Shown here piece by piece: positions 7,137 through 15,135 of a stretch of DNA of 64,000 bases. Source of the stretch: an uncultured Alphaproteobacteria bacterium (GTDB lineage Bacteria > Pseudomonadota > Alphaproteobacteria > Rhodobacterales > Rhodobacteraceae); the NCBI GenBank assembly GCA_902576905.1, contig CACGWW010000004.1, positions 1 through 64,000 of the forward strand, in the 5' to 3' direction. The translations under genes and the position numbers were made by a program. The stretch's first letter is position 1, and every line of letters starts with the position of its first letter. The notes beneath the pieces were generated by a model. It did not search any database. It worked only from the letters and a program-made list of their open reading frames with translations, and had not been told where the DNA came from.

Positions 7137-8210
7137 GTGGAGCTAACAAGTATCACGCAATTATTATCAGGATACGATAATGCTCTCTTTGCAAGTTTTA
7201 TCGTATCTATACTAATTATTATTTCTGGGAGAATACATTTTCGATATTCTTCTAGAAGCAAAGAACACCTAGAGGTTCAAAAAATTCATGTGGGCTCTAT
7301 CCCCAGAATAGGTGGTTTAGCAATCTTGGCAGGCTGTGCTTATGGCTGGTACGGAATAGAAAATTTTTCGGCCAAGTATCTTGGTTACATAGTTATTTCT
7401 GGAATGCCAATATTAATTTTAGGTCTTTTAGATGATTTATATTTTCGTGTCAGGCCTATCTATCGTCTATTAGGGGCCTCAATTTCCTCCATTATTGCAA
7501 TTTTTTTATTAGATACATGGATGACCAGAGTAGATGTAGTATTTTTTGATCAGCTATTTTATATCGCACCTTTTGCTATTCTTTTCACAGTAATTGCAAC
7601 AACTGGAGTAACTCATGCTTTCAATTTGATTGACGGATTGAATGGATTATCCTTGGGAATATCTCTTTCCACGTCATTTTTTTTGACAGTAGTTGCTTGG
7701 TTAACATCTGATGCCCTCGTAGTATTACTCTGCTTAATTTTCTTTTTGAGTACCTTAGGATTGTTTTTGTTAAACTTTCCATGGGGAAAAATATTTTTGG
7801 GAGATGGAGGAGCATATTTCCAAGGACATTGCTTATCGTGGATTGCTATTCTCTTGATGGTCAGGAATCCAGAGATAACCGCTTGGTGCATACTTTTGAT
7901 ATTTTTTTGGCCAGTTGTTGAGACAATATTTTCAATATATCGGCGAGTTTATAGAAAGAAGCCAGCTTCATTAGCAGATAGAGAACATTTTCATCAATTA
8001 GTTTTTGAAAAAATCAGAAAACGGCGATTTTTTCAAAATAGCTCAAACCTTGCAAATTCTTTTTCAACTCTTCTGATCCTACCGCTCTTTATAATACCAA
8101 ACTTGCTAGCGCTAATTTTTTACAATGACATTGAAAATGCCACTATTACTTTTTTCCTTCTTTTTGGTCTATACGTATTTTCATATAAAAGAATGAAGGC
8201 TTCATCTTAA
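7137..8210 (+). CDS. WecA/MraY-like undecaprenyl-phosphate sugar-1-P transferase (GT4 family)
   Basis: 357 aa, about 10-11 membrane segments. Motifs of the polyprenyl-P N-acetylhexosamine-1-P transferases are present: KIHVGSIPRIGGLAI (49-63), the GLLDD aspartates (D99, D100), AFNLIDGLNGLS (161-172), FLGDGGAY and the C-terminal cytoplasmic DREHFHQLV. It would put the first sugar-phosphate onto undecaprenyl-P to start a surface glycan. The start is GTG with AAGGAG 6 nt before it. It is divergent from the acyltransferase-uppS-yjb run and is the plausible initiating enzyme of that pathway. MraY is unlikely because no murein genes are nearby. Confidence 0.88.
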   Translation: MELTSITQLLSGYDNALFASFIVSILIIISGRIHFRYSSRSKEHLEVQKIHVGSIPRIGGLAILAGCAYGWYGIENFSAKYLGYIVISGMPILILGLLDDLYFRVRPIYRLLGASISSIIAIFLLDTWMTRVDVVFFDQLFYIAPFAILFTVIATTGVTHAFNLIDGLNGLSLGISLSTSFFLTVVAWLTSDALVVLLCLIFFLSTLGLFLLNFPWGKIFLGDGGAYFQGHCLSWIAILLMVRNPEITAWCILLIFFWPVVETIFSIYRRVYRKKPASLADREHFHQLVFEKIRKRRFFQNSSNLANSFSTLLILPLFIIPNLLALIFYNDIENATITFFLLFGLYVFSYKRMKASS

Positions 8211-8214
8211 ATCT

Positions 8215-8613
8215 CTATATAAAGTCCCTAAGAATAGCATTGAGAAAAATATTCGAGTTAGGCATTTGGTATGAAGCTAAATTAACAGGCTTGACCCATT
8301 CAATTTTTTGATCAATCAAGCTTTTTATAGGTCCATCCCATTTTCTGCATACATAGAGAAAAAGTATCTTTTGATTCATTTCTTGCCCATCTACTGCAAA
8401 AGTAAGGGGAGCGATACAACTTTTTGCAATCTCTAAATTTAACTCTTCTTTTACTTCTCTAACTAGTGCTTGTTCTAAGGTTTCACCATTCTCGACCTTC
8501 CCTCCCGGATATTCCCAATAGCCGTTATACTCTTTTCTATTCTTTCTAAGTGAAATTAAAACCTCGTTGTTATTGTTGATCAAAGCAAGTAAGGCAATAA
8601 GGCGTCTTTTCAT
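8215..8613 (-). CDS. mutT: MutT-type Nudix hydrolase (8-oxo-dGTP diphosphatase)
   Basis: 132 aa. A complete Nudix box, GGKVENGETLEQALVREVKE plus EL, fits GX5EX7REUXEE. It probably hydrolyses 8-oxo-dGTP to limit mutation, though the box alone does not fix the substrate. The ATG overlaps the argJ stop by 4 nt, and ppiC-argJ-mutT is a familiar alphaproteobacterial order next to secA. Only 4 nt separate its stop from that of the convergent WecA-like gene. Confidence 0.88.
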   Translation of the reverse strand: MKRRLIALLALINNNNEVLISLRKNRKEYNGYWEYPGGKVENGETLEQALVREVKEELNLEIAKSCIAPLTFAVDGQEMNQKILFLYVCRKWDGPIKSLIDQKIEWVKPVNLASYQMPNSNIFLNAILRDFI

Positions 8614-9848
8614 GATCTATAATCCGCATTTATTCTTACGTAATCTTCCGTGAGGTCTGAAGTCCAAACGGTGAAATCTCTGACACCTTCCCCTAGATCA
8701 ACTTTGATGTTTACAGTCTTTCTTTTCAATGCGAGGGATAATTTGGTATCATCAATAGCATTAATTGCTTTACCATTTTCACATAACAGAAAGTTTTGAA
8801 TATAAATTTTTATGTTTTCAATTTTTAAATTTATCTTTGTTTTCCCAATAGCCATTATAATTCGTCCCCAGTTAGCATCCTCCCCAGCTATTGCAGTTTT
8901 AACTAAAAGAGAATTGGCGATCGAAAAACATATTTTTTTGGCAATAGTAGCAGTTTTTGCATTTGTCACCGTTATTTCAATGAATTTCTTTGCTCCCTCT
9001 CCATCCAATACGATCTTTTTTGCTAAATCTATCATTGCTTTCTTAAGTTCTGCGTAGAATGCTTTCAAAGCTTTCGCTTTTTGGTCTTTAGTAATCTTTA
9101 GGGGTATTTTATTCGTGGTTCCCACAAAGACAGTATCAGAAGTCGACATGTCACCATCGACAGATATTCTATTGAAGCTTTGTCTAACAGCTTTTTGCGT
9201 GAAAACTGACAGTGTCTCTTTATCAATTGCAAAGTCAGTAAATAAAAAAGCGAGCATTGTGGCCATGTTCGGGTGTATCATGCCGGAGCCCTTAGCGAAA
9301 CCTGATAATGTAAATATTTTATTTAAGATTTTGAATTTACTTGTATAAATCTTGGGCTTCAAATCTGTTGTCAAAATTGAATAAGATGCATTCGTAAAAT
9401 TATAAGAAGATAAATTTTTTTGGAGGTAACTAAAATGCTGAATAATTTTTTTATGAGGAAGTTTTTCTCCAATAACTCCAGTTGAAGCAAAGAAAATATT
9501 TTTTCTTTCACATTTAAAAATGGAAGATAAAGACGAAGCCTTTTCCTCACAAGCTAACAATCCATCTTCACCAGTGAATGCGTTGGCGTTTCCTGCGTTT
9601 ATAAGTAAGACAATTTTTTGCTTAAGGTTCTGAGCTTTTTTATTATTTTCTTTGGACCAAATAACCGGTGCGGATGGCATCGTTGAAGCAGTGAAACATG
9701 CGCAAATATTGCTCCCTGGGTCCAGTACAATCAGCGATAGATCATCTCTGTTTTCATATTTTGTTCCGGAGCAACAAGTCGAGATTTTTAAGCCAGCAAG
9801 AGTATAATATTTACTACCTTGATCAGATCGTTTATTTGACTTATTCAT
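8610..9848 (-). CDS. argJ: bifunctional glutamate N-acetyltransferase/ornithine acetyltransferase
   Basis: 412 aa. Transfers acetyl from N-acetylornithine to glutamate (cyclic arginine pathway) and can also use acetyl-CoA. The self-cleavage site is clear: KGSGMIHPNMATMLAF, with Thr197 the expected nucleophile of the beta chain. Also visible are NAGNANAFTG (84-93) and ASTGVIGE (121-128, oxyanion hole). It overlaps ppiC by 8 nt and mutT by 4 nt, so the three form one operon. Arg biosynthesis therefore uses the acetyl-recycling route. Confidence 0.95.
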   Translation of the reverse strand: MNKSNKRSDQGSKYYTLAGLKISTCCSGTKYENRDDLSLIVLDPGSNICACFTASTMPSAPVIWSKENNKKAQNLKQKIVLLINAGNANAFTGEDGLLACEEKASSLSSIFKCERKNIFFASTGVIGEKLPHKKIIQHFSYLQKNLSSYNFTNASYSILTTDLKPKIYTSKFKILNKIFTLSGFAKGSGMIHPNMATMLAFLFTDFAIDKETLSVFTQKAVRQSFNRISVDGDMSTSDTVFVGTTNKIPLKITKDQKAKALKAFYAELKKAMIDLAKKIVLDGEGAKKFIEITVTNAKTATIAKKICFSIANSLLVKTAIAGEDANWGRIIMAIGKTKINLKIENIKIYIQNFLLCENGKAINAIDDTKLSLALKRKTVNIKVDLGEGVRDFTVWTSDLTEDYVRINADYRS

Positions 9849-10707
9849 CCAGCGTTTCTAGAAGTTTGATATTAGTAATTTCGTCAGGGTTGATGTTTCT
9901 TCCAACAAAGCTAATTTCAGAGTTCTCACTTAGCGATTTTAAATAATCATTGATCTTCTTTTGTCTCAGGTTTTGTATTAGTTGAGCTTTTATTTCCTTG
10001 AATTCTGGTATCTTTTTTTCTCTTGTTTTATTCAATTTTATTAGGTGCCAACCGAACTTTGTCTGCACGGGTTGACTTATATCTCCTTCGGATAAGACCA
10101 TTAATGCAGTTGAAAATTCAGGTACCATGCTACCCAAGTCAAACCAATCAAGGTTCCCACCATTTTTTCCTGTTGGACCGATAGAATGTTCTTTTGCTAA
10201 TGCCTCAAAATTTTTACCATTGCTTATGTCTTTTCGAATATTTATCGCTTGACCCTCTTCTTTTACAAGTATGTGAGACGCGTTATATTCTAGCGATCCC
10301 TTGAAGTCATTAGTTAGATTTTTATATGCTGATTTAACAAGTTCATCATTTGGAAAGTTTTTCAGTATTTTTGATACCATTTGAGCTGCTTTAGCACTTC
10401 GTTTTTCATGCTCGAGTGCCAATAAAGTCAGTTTATTTTCTTTATCAATTTTTTGTGACAATAATTCTTCATTAACAAGTTGTTGAACTATTTGAGAAAA
10501 AATTGTGTTCTTATCAAAATTCAGGTTTCTTTGTTGAATCTTTGAAAAGGCGATAATGGCGCTACCAAATTTGATTATCTTTCCATTTACTTCTATAAAT
10601 GGGGTATCTGCTGACAAAGCTTCTTGTGAATAGATCTCTTGTGATGATTGAATAAAAAAAGTTGTTGCTATGATAGTAGCAAGAAATTGATAATATTTTT
10701 GTTTCAT
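9841..10707 (-). CDS. parvulin-type peptidyl-prolyl isomerase (PpiC/SurA-like)
   Basis: 288 aa. An N-terminal signal segment (about 1-29) is followed by a chaperone-like alpha region. A PpiC rotamase domain spans about residues 140-235: ASHILVKEE, GGNLDWFDLGSMVPEF, FGWHLIKL. It probably acts in the periplasm on outer-membrane or secreted proteins, which fits its position divergent from secA. There is no lipobox. First gene of ppiC-argJ-mutT. Confidence 0.88.
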   Translation of the reverse strand: MKQKYYQFLATIIATTFFIQSSQEIYSQEALSADTPFIEVNGKIIKFGSAIIAFSKIQQRNLNFDKNTIFSQIVQQLVNEELLSQKIDKENKLTLLALEHEKRSAKAAQMVSKILKNFPNDELVKSAYKNLTNDFKGSLEYNASHILVKEEGQAINIRKDISNGKNFEALAKEHSIGPTGKNGGNLDWFDLGSMVPEFSTALMVLSEGDISQPVQTKFGWHLIKLNKTREKKIPEFKEIKAQLIQNLRQKKINDYLKSLSENSEISFVGRNINPDEITNIKLLETLDE

Positions 10708-10784
10708 AAGTATTCCTTAAATCTATTCGGGCAACGATCTTCTTGATACAAAAAATATCTAGATTAGTATAGTAATTTTTATTT

Positions 10785-10808
10785 GGTTTATAACTAGGTT
10801 TATAACTA
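10785..10808. repeat. tandem 12-bp direct repeat upstream of secA
   Basis: GGTTTATAACTA occurs twice head to tail (10785-10796 and 10797-10808) with no mismatch, in the 160-bp divergent ppiC/secA spacer. Each unit contains TATAAC, a good -10-like hexamer. It could be a duplicated promoter element, a regulator site or a chance duplication. Confidence 0.6.
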
Positions 10809-10877
10809 TTTGGTAAATCTAATACTTTCCAAGCTCGGATTAAAGCTATATAAGGCTTTTTTAGATAAGTGAAAAAA

Positions 10878-13520
10878 ATGATTAATATTTCGGTTTTTAA
10901 AAAAATATTTGGGAATTCAAATGATAGGCTATTAAAAGCTGCAAAACCCATTATTGAGAAGATTAATTCTCTGTCAATAGAGATGAAAAACAGCTCCGAC
11001 CATTTTTTGATGCAGAAAACTAATGAGTTTCGCCAGAGAATTGAGAATGGACAAGATTTAGATTTAATATTGCCTGAAGCGTTTGCCGTTGTAAGAGAAG
11101 TATCGGAAAGAGCAATTGGCTTGCGCCCATTTGATGTGCAATTAATAGGAGGTTATTTTCTTCATAAGGGATATATTGCCGAAATGAAAACTGGAGAAGG
11201 TAAAACGCTGACTGCCACTCTGCCGTTGTATTTAAATGCTCTTCAAGATAAAGGAGCCCATCTCGTGACTGTCAACGATTATTTGGCAAAGCGTGATGCT
11301 GAATGGATGGGAAAAGTATTCTCTTCTCTTGATATAAGCGTGGGTGTAATAGTTCCAGATATGGAGGACAGCAAAAAAAAACAAGCTTACGCTGCTGATG
11401 TTACATATGCCACTAATAATGAACTCGGTTTTGATTATTTGCGTGACAATATGAAGTCCGACTTGTCAGAGATTTGTCAAAGAACTCCGCATTATGCTAT
11501 CGTTGATGAGGTTGATAGTATACTAATTGATGAAGCAAGAACCCCATTAATAATTTCCGGCCCAACCAATGATAAGTCAGAACTATATACAAAAGTAAAC
11601 TCTCTTATCCCAGAACTTGATGCAAATGACTTTGAATTAGATGAGAAAACTAAGACGGGAAGTTTAACTGATAGCGGCAACCAATTGATGGAAACATTAC
11701 TTAAAGAAAAAGAACTTCTTTCCGCGACATCTGACCTGTATGATCCAGAAAATACCGACTTAGTTCATCATGTAAATCAAGCTTTAATTGCTAACAAGCT
11801 ATTTAAAAAGGAGAGTGACTATATAGTTAGAGGAGGAGAGGTTATTTTAATTGATGAATTTACTGGAAGAATGATGGCTGGTAGACGCCTATCCAATGGT
11901 TTACATCAAGCAATTGAGGCAAAAGAAAAATTAATAGTAAAGCCAGAAAATACTACTCTTGCGTCCGTCACTTTTCAAAATTACTTTCGGCTTTATGAAA
12001 AGCTGGCTGGAATGACCGGTACGGCAATTACAGAGGCTGATGAGTTTGCAGAAATATATGGTCTAGGTGTTGTTGAAGTCCCAACAAATATGCCTATTTC
12101 CAGAACAGATGAAGATGATCAAGTGTATAGAACTAAGGAAGAGAAGTATAAAGCAGTTATAAATGAGATTAAAAAATCTAATGCTAAAGGACAACCTATT
12201 CTGGTTGGCACTACATCAATCGATAAATCAGAGGAAATCTCAAAATTTCTTAAAAAAGAAAACATTAAGCATAACGTGCTTAATGCTAGATACCATGAAA
12301 AAGAGGCTGAGATAATATCGCTAGCTGGAACTCCTGGAGCAGTAACGATAGCCACAAATATGGCTGGTAGAGGAACAGATATTCAACTTGGTGGTAACGT
12401 TGAAATGCAAATAAAGGGTAAGGTTGACGATGATGACCCAAATTTTGATCAGAAGAAGACCAGTATTCAGCAGCAAGTTCTAAAGAATAAGGAGCAAGTA
12501 GTCAAAGCGGGAGGTTTGTATGTTTTGGCTACAGAGAGACATGAAAGTAGGCGAATAGATAATCAATTAAGAGGGCGATCTGGTAGACAAGGTGATCCTG
12601 GAAAGACTACTTTTTTCCTAAGTCTAGATGACGATTTGTTAAGAATATTTGGGTCAGATAAACTTGATGGAATGTTGTCCAAATTAGGCTTGAGAGATGG
12701 TGAGAGCATTGCACATCCATGGGTGAGCAAGGCGCTTGAGCGAGCTCAAGGAAAAGTCGAAGCTAGGAATTTTGACCTAAGAAAGAATATCCTTAAATAT
12801 GATGACGTAGTAAATGTTCAACGAAAAGAGATTTTTTCTCAAAGAAGAAATATAATGGAAACAGCTGATGTTACAGAGATGTTTGAAAACATCTACATGG
12901 ATGTAGTGGAGGATATTATTGTTGAAAGCATCCCGGAAGGATCATTCGTAGATCAATGGGATGTAAATGGGTTAGAGGAGAAGCTCAAAGAGCAATTTAA
13001 TCTAACTATTCAATTAGGTGATTATGTTAAAAAAGACAAGATATTAGAAACAGAGATAAGAGATATGATCTTAAAGGAAGTTCAAAATAATTTAGATCAT
13101 AAAAAAGCTGAGGTTGGGGAACAATCATTTAAAATGATTCAAAAGCAAATCTTACTTCAAGTTGTAGATCACTCTTGGTCACGCCATCTCTCGACTTTAG
13201 ATCACTTGAGGTCTGTTATAGGTTTTAGGGGATATGCCCAACGAGACCCTTTAAATGAGTATAAACAAGAAGCGTTTATACTATTTGAGAGTTTGTTGGA
13301 AAAAATAAAGAGAGAAACAATAAAAGTAGTTTTTTTTGCAAGGTTTATTTCAGAAACAGATATAAAACCATTCGACAAAGAGAAAGCTAGTTCAGAGATT
13401 AAAAATAGTGGGTCGATATCAGAAGGGATCAATTCCTTTCCAAACAAGAAAGTTAGAAGAAATAGTCCCTGCCCCTGTGGCTCTGGAAAAAAGTTTAAAC
13501 ACTGTTGCGGTGCAATTTAG
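10878..13520 (+). CDS. secA: preprotein translocase ATPase SecA
   Basis: 880 aa from the ATG; an in-frame GTG at 10869 would add three residues, but the ATG places FKKIFG as in other SecA N-termini. Drives Sec-dependent export by ATP hydrolysis at SecYEG. Visible are Walker A MKTGEGKT, DEAD-like VDEVDSILIDEART, the second nucleotide fold (GTDIQLGG, QLRGRSGRQGDPG) and a C-terminal zinc motif CPCGSGKKFKHCC that binds SecB. The ribosome site is weak. Its 3' end overlaps map, on the opposite strand, by 26 nt. Confidence 0.98.
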   Translation: MINISVFKKIFGNSNDRLLKAAKPIIEKINSLSIEMKNSSDHFLMQKTNEFRQRIENGQDLDLILPEAFAVVREVSERAIGLRPFDVQLIGGYFLHKGYIAEMKTGEGKTLTATLPLYLNALQDKGAHLVTVNDYLAKRDAEWMGKVFSSLDISVGVIVPDMEDSKKKQAYAADVTYATNNELGFDYLRDNMKSDLSEICQRTPHYAIVDEVDSILIDEARTPLIISGPTNDKSELYTKVNSLIPELDANDFELDEKTKTGSLTDSGNQLMETLLKEKELLSATSDLYDPENTDLVHHVNQALIANKLFKKESDYIVRGGEVILIDEFTGRMMAGRRLSNGLHQAIEAKEKLIVKPENTTLASVTFQNYFRLYEKLAGMTGTAITEADEFAEIYGLGVVEVPTNMPISRTDEDDQVYRTKEEKYKAVINEIKKSNAKGQPILVGTTSIDKSEEISKFLKKENIKHNVLNARYHEKEAEIISLAGTPGAVTIATNMAGRGTDIQLGGNVEMQIKGKVDDDDPNFDQKKTSIQQQVLKNKEQVVKAGGLYVLATERHESRRIDNQLRGRSGRQGDPGKTTFFLSLDDDLLRIFGSDKLDGMLSKLGLRDGESIAHPWVSKALERAQGKVEARNFDLRKNILKYDDVVNVQRKEIFSQRRNIMETADVTEMFENIYMDVVEDIIVESIPEGSFVDQWDVNGLEEKLKEQFNLTIQLGDYVKKDKILETEIRDMILKEVQNNLDHKKAEVGEQSFKMIQKQILLQVVDHSWSRHLSTLDHLRSVIGFRGYAQRDPLNEYKQEAFILFESLLEKIKRETIKVVFFARFISETDIKPFDKEKASSEIKNSGSISEGINSFPNKKVRRNSPCPCGSGKKFKHCCGAI

Positions 13521-14310
13521 CTCCTTGAGGAAAATATGTGTTGTTGAAGGAATGAGTTAAGACTTCACATCCTTCCTTGCTCACAAATAACGTGTGTTCA
13601 AATTGTGCTGACAACGACTTATCCCTTGTAACCGCAGTCCAATTGTCACTTAGAATTTTTGTTTCTGGTCGACCAATATTTACCATTGGTTCAATTGTAA
13701 AGCACATGCCACTTTCCAGCCTGGGCCCAGAGCCGTGATTGCCATAATGAAGAACATTTGGTGCTTGATGAAATTCACTTCCAATTCCGTGCCCACAGAA
13801 ATCTCTGACTACAGACATCTTGTTTCTTTCTACATACTCTTGTATTACTGCTCCAATATCCCCAAAAGTATTACCAGGTTTAACGTTCTTTATTGCTAAT
13901 TGGAGTGCATCATAGGTTATTTCAATTAACCTTTTTGATTTTAAACTAATGTCACCCACGGTGAACATTCTGCTAGTGTCCCCATACCAACCTTCAAGAA
14001 TACAGGTAACATCTATATTTAAAATATCACCATTCTTAAGCTTTTTTCTACCAGGAATTCCGTGGCAGACTACATGATTAAGGGAAATACAACAAGATTT
14101 TGGATAACCTCGATAACCTAATGTTGCAGGAACCGAATTATGAGCCACGATAAAATCGTGACACTTTTTGTCTAATTCTTCAGTTGTTACCCCTGGTTCA
14201 ATGAATTGACCAATCATATCGAGTGTTTTTGAGGCAAGATTACAAGCCTTTTTGATACCCTTATAAGCATCTTCACTGTATATGTATATTCCGTCTTTAT
14301 TCTTATGCAT
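13495..14310 (-). CDS. map: methionine aminopeptidase type I
   Basis: 271 aa. Removes the initiator Met from new proteins. Metal-site regions are visible: NIDVTCILEGWYGDTSRMF (two Asp), DFCGHGIGSEFH (His), FTIEPMV (Glu) and QFEHTLFVS (Glu). GYRGYPKSCCISLNHVVCHG is the family substrate region. The C-terminus ends antisense to the secA zinc-motif codons (13495-13520). It is divergent from the CinA-like gene; sfsA, usually between them in relatives, is absent. Confidence 0.96.
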   Translation of the reverse strand: MHKNKDGIYIYSEDAYKGIKKACNLASKTLDMIGQFIEPGVTTEELDKKCHDFIVAHNSVPATLGYRGYPKSCCISLNHVVCHGIPGRKKLKNGDILNIDVTCILEGWYGDTSRMFTVGDISLKSKRLIEITYDALQLAIKNVKPGNTFGDIGAVIQEYVERNKMSVVRDFCGHGIGSEFHQAPNVLHYGNHGSGPRLESGMCFTIEPMVNIGRPETKILSDNWTAVTRDKSLSAQFEHTLFVSKEGCEVLTHSFNNTYFPQGAKLHRNSV

Positions 14311-14406
14311 TTTCTTAGTAATAATTTTTGTATAGTTTATGATTATTATCCTATCTTTATCCAGTAAAGAGGAAACTTAATTATTCACGACAAATTTGGA
14401 ACTAAA

Positions 14407-15135
14407 ATGAAAACAGCTTCAATTATAATCATAGGAAATGAAATTCTTTCTGGTAGAACTAAAGATACAAATTCCAATTATTTAGCAAAAATATTAGTTA
14501 AAAAAGGCATTGCATTACGGGAAGTCAGGGTTATTCCAGATAACCATAATATTATAAAAAGTGTTGTAAATAGTGAATCTTCCCTAAAAGATTATGTCTT
14601 CACTAGTGGCGGTATAGGTCCAACCCACGATGATATAACCGCTGAAGCTGTTGCAAGTTCGTTTGATGTTCCTTTGATTGTCAGGGATGAGGCCGTTGAG
14701 CTGCTTGCAATGAATTATAAGAATGGGAAAAAAGATCTAAATGCGGCTAGACTTAGGATGGCAAGAATTCCTGAAGGAGCTAAGCTGATAAAAAATAAAA
14801 TTTCTGGAGCTCCTGGATTCATAATAAAAAACGTTTTCGTAATGGCTGGGGTCCCACAGATCTTTGAAGCCATGGTACAGGAAATAAGTGTAGATTTAGA
14901 TCAGATTGAACCAATTCTTTCAAAGACTATAAAAATATTTAAGAAGGAAAGCGAAATCTCAGAAAGACTTTGGCAGTATGCAGATAGATACAAAGACATC
15001 TCTATTGGGTCGTATCCTTTCAATAATTCAGGAGTATTTGGAGTAGAAATAGTCCTGAGTCATACTGACATCACTTTACTAAATAAAATTTTTAATGAAA
15101 TTTTATTAGATTTTAATGAGCCAAAAACCAATTAA
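14407..15135 (+). CDS. CinA N-terminal / MoaB-MogA-like molybdopterin-binding domain protein
   Basis: 242 aa. The single MoCF/CinA-N domain shows IIIIGNEILSGRTKDTNSNY at the start, FTSGGIGPTHDDITAEA in the middle and FVMAGVPQIFEAM. The C-terminal nicotinamide deamidase domain of full CinA (about 400 aa) is missing, as is normal for the alphaproteobacterial short form. Full CinA acts in pyridine nucleotide recycling; the short form's activity is unclear. The 3' end overlaps convergent polA by 23 nt. Confidence 0.85.
   Translation: MKTASIIIIGNEILSGRTKDTNSNYLAKILVKKGIALREVRVIPDNHNIIKSVVNSESSLKDYVFTSGGIGPTHDDITAEAVASSFDVPLIVRDEAVELLAMNYKNGKKDLNAARLRMARIPEGAKLIKNKISGAPGFIIKNVFVMAGVPQIFEAMVQEISVDLDQIEPILSKTIKIFKKESEISERLWQYADRYKDISIGSYPFNNSGVFGVEIVLSHTDITLLNKIFNEILLDFNEPKTN

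Noticed and set aside
10843..10862. AAAGC/GCTTT hairpin with T-run just before secA
   Set aside because: Five base pairs, AT-rich, probably too unstable for a terminator or attenuator; mentioned only as a side note.
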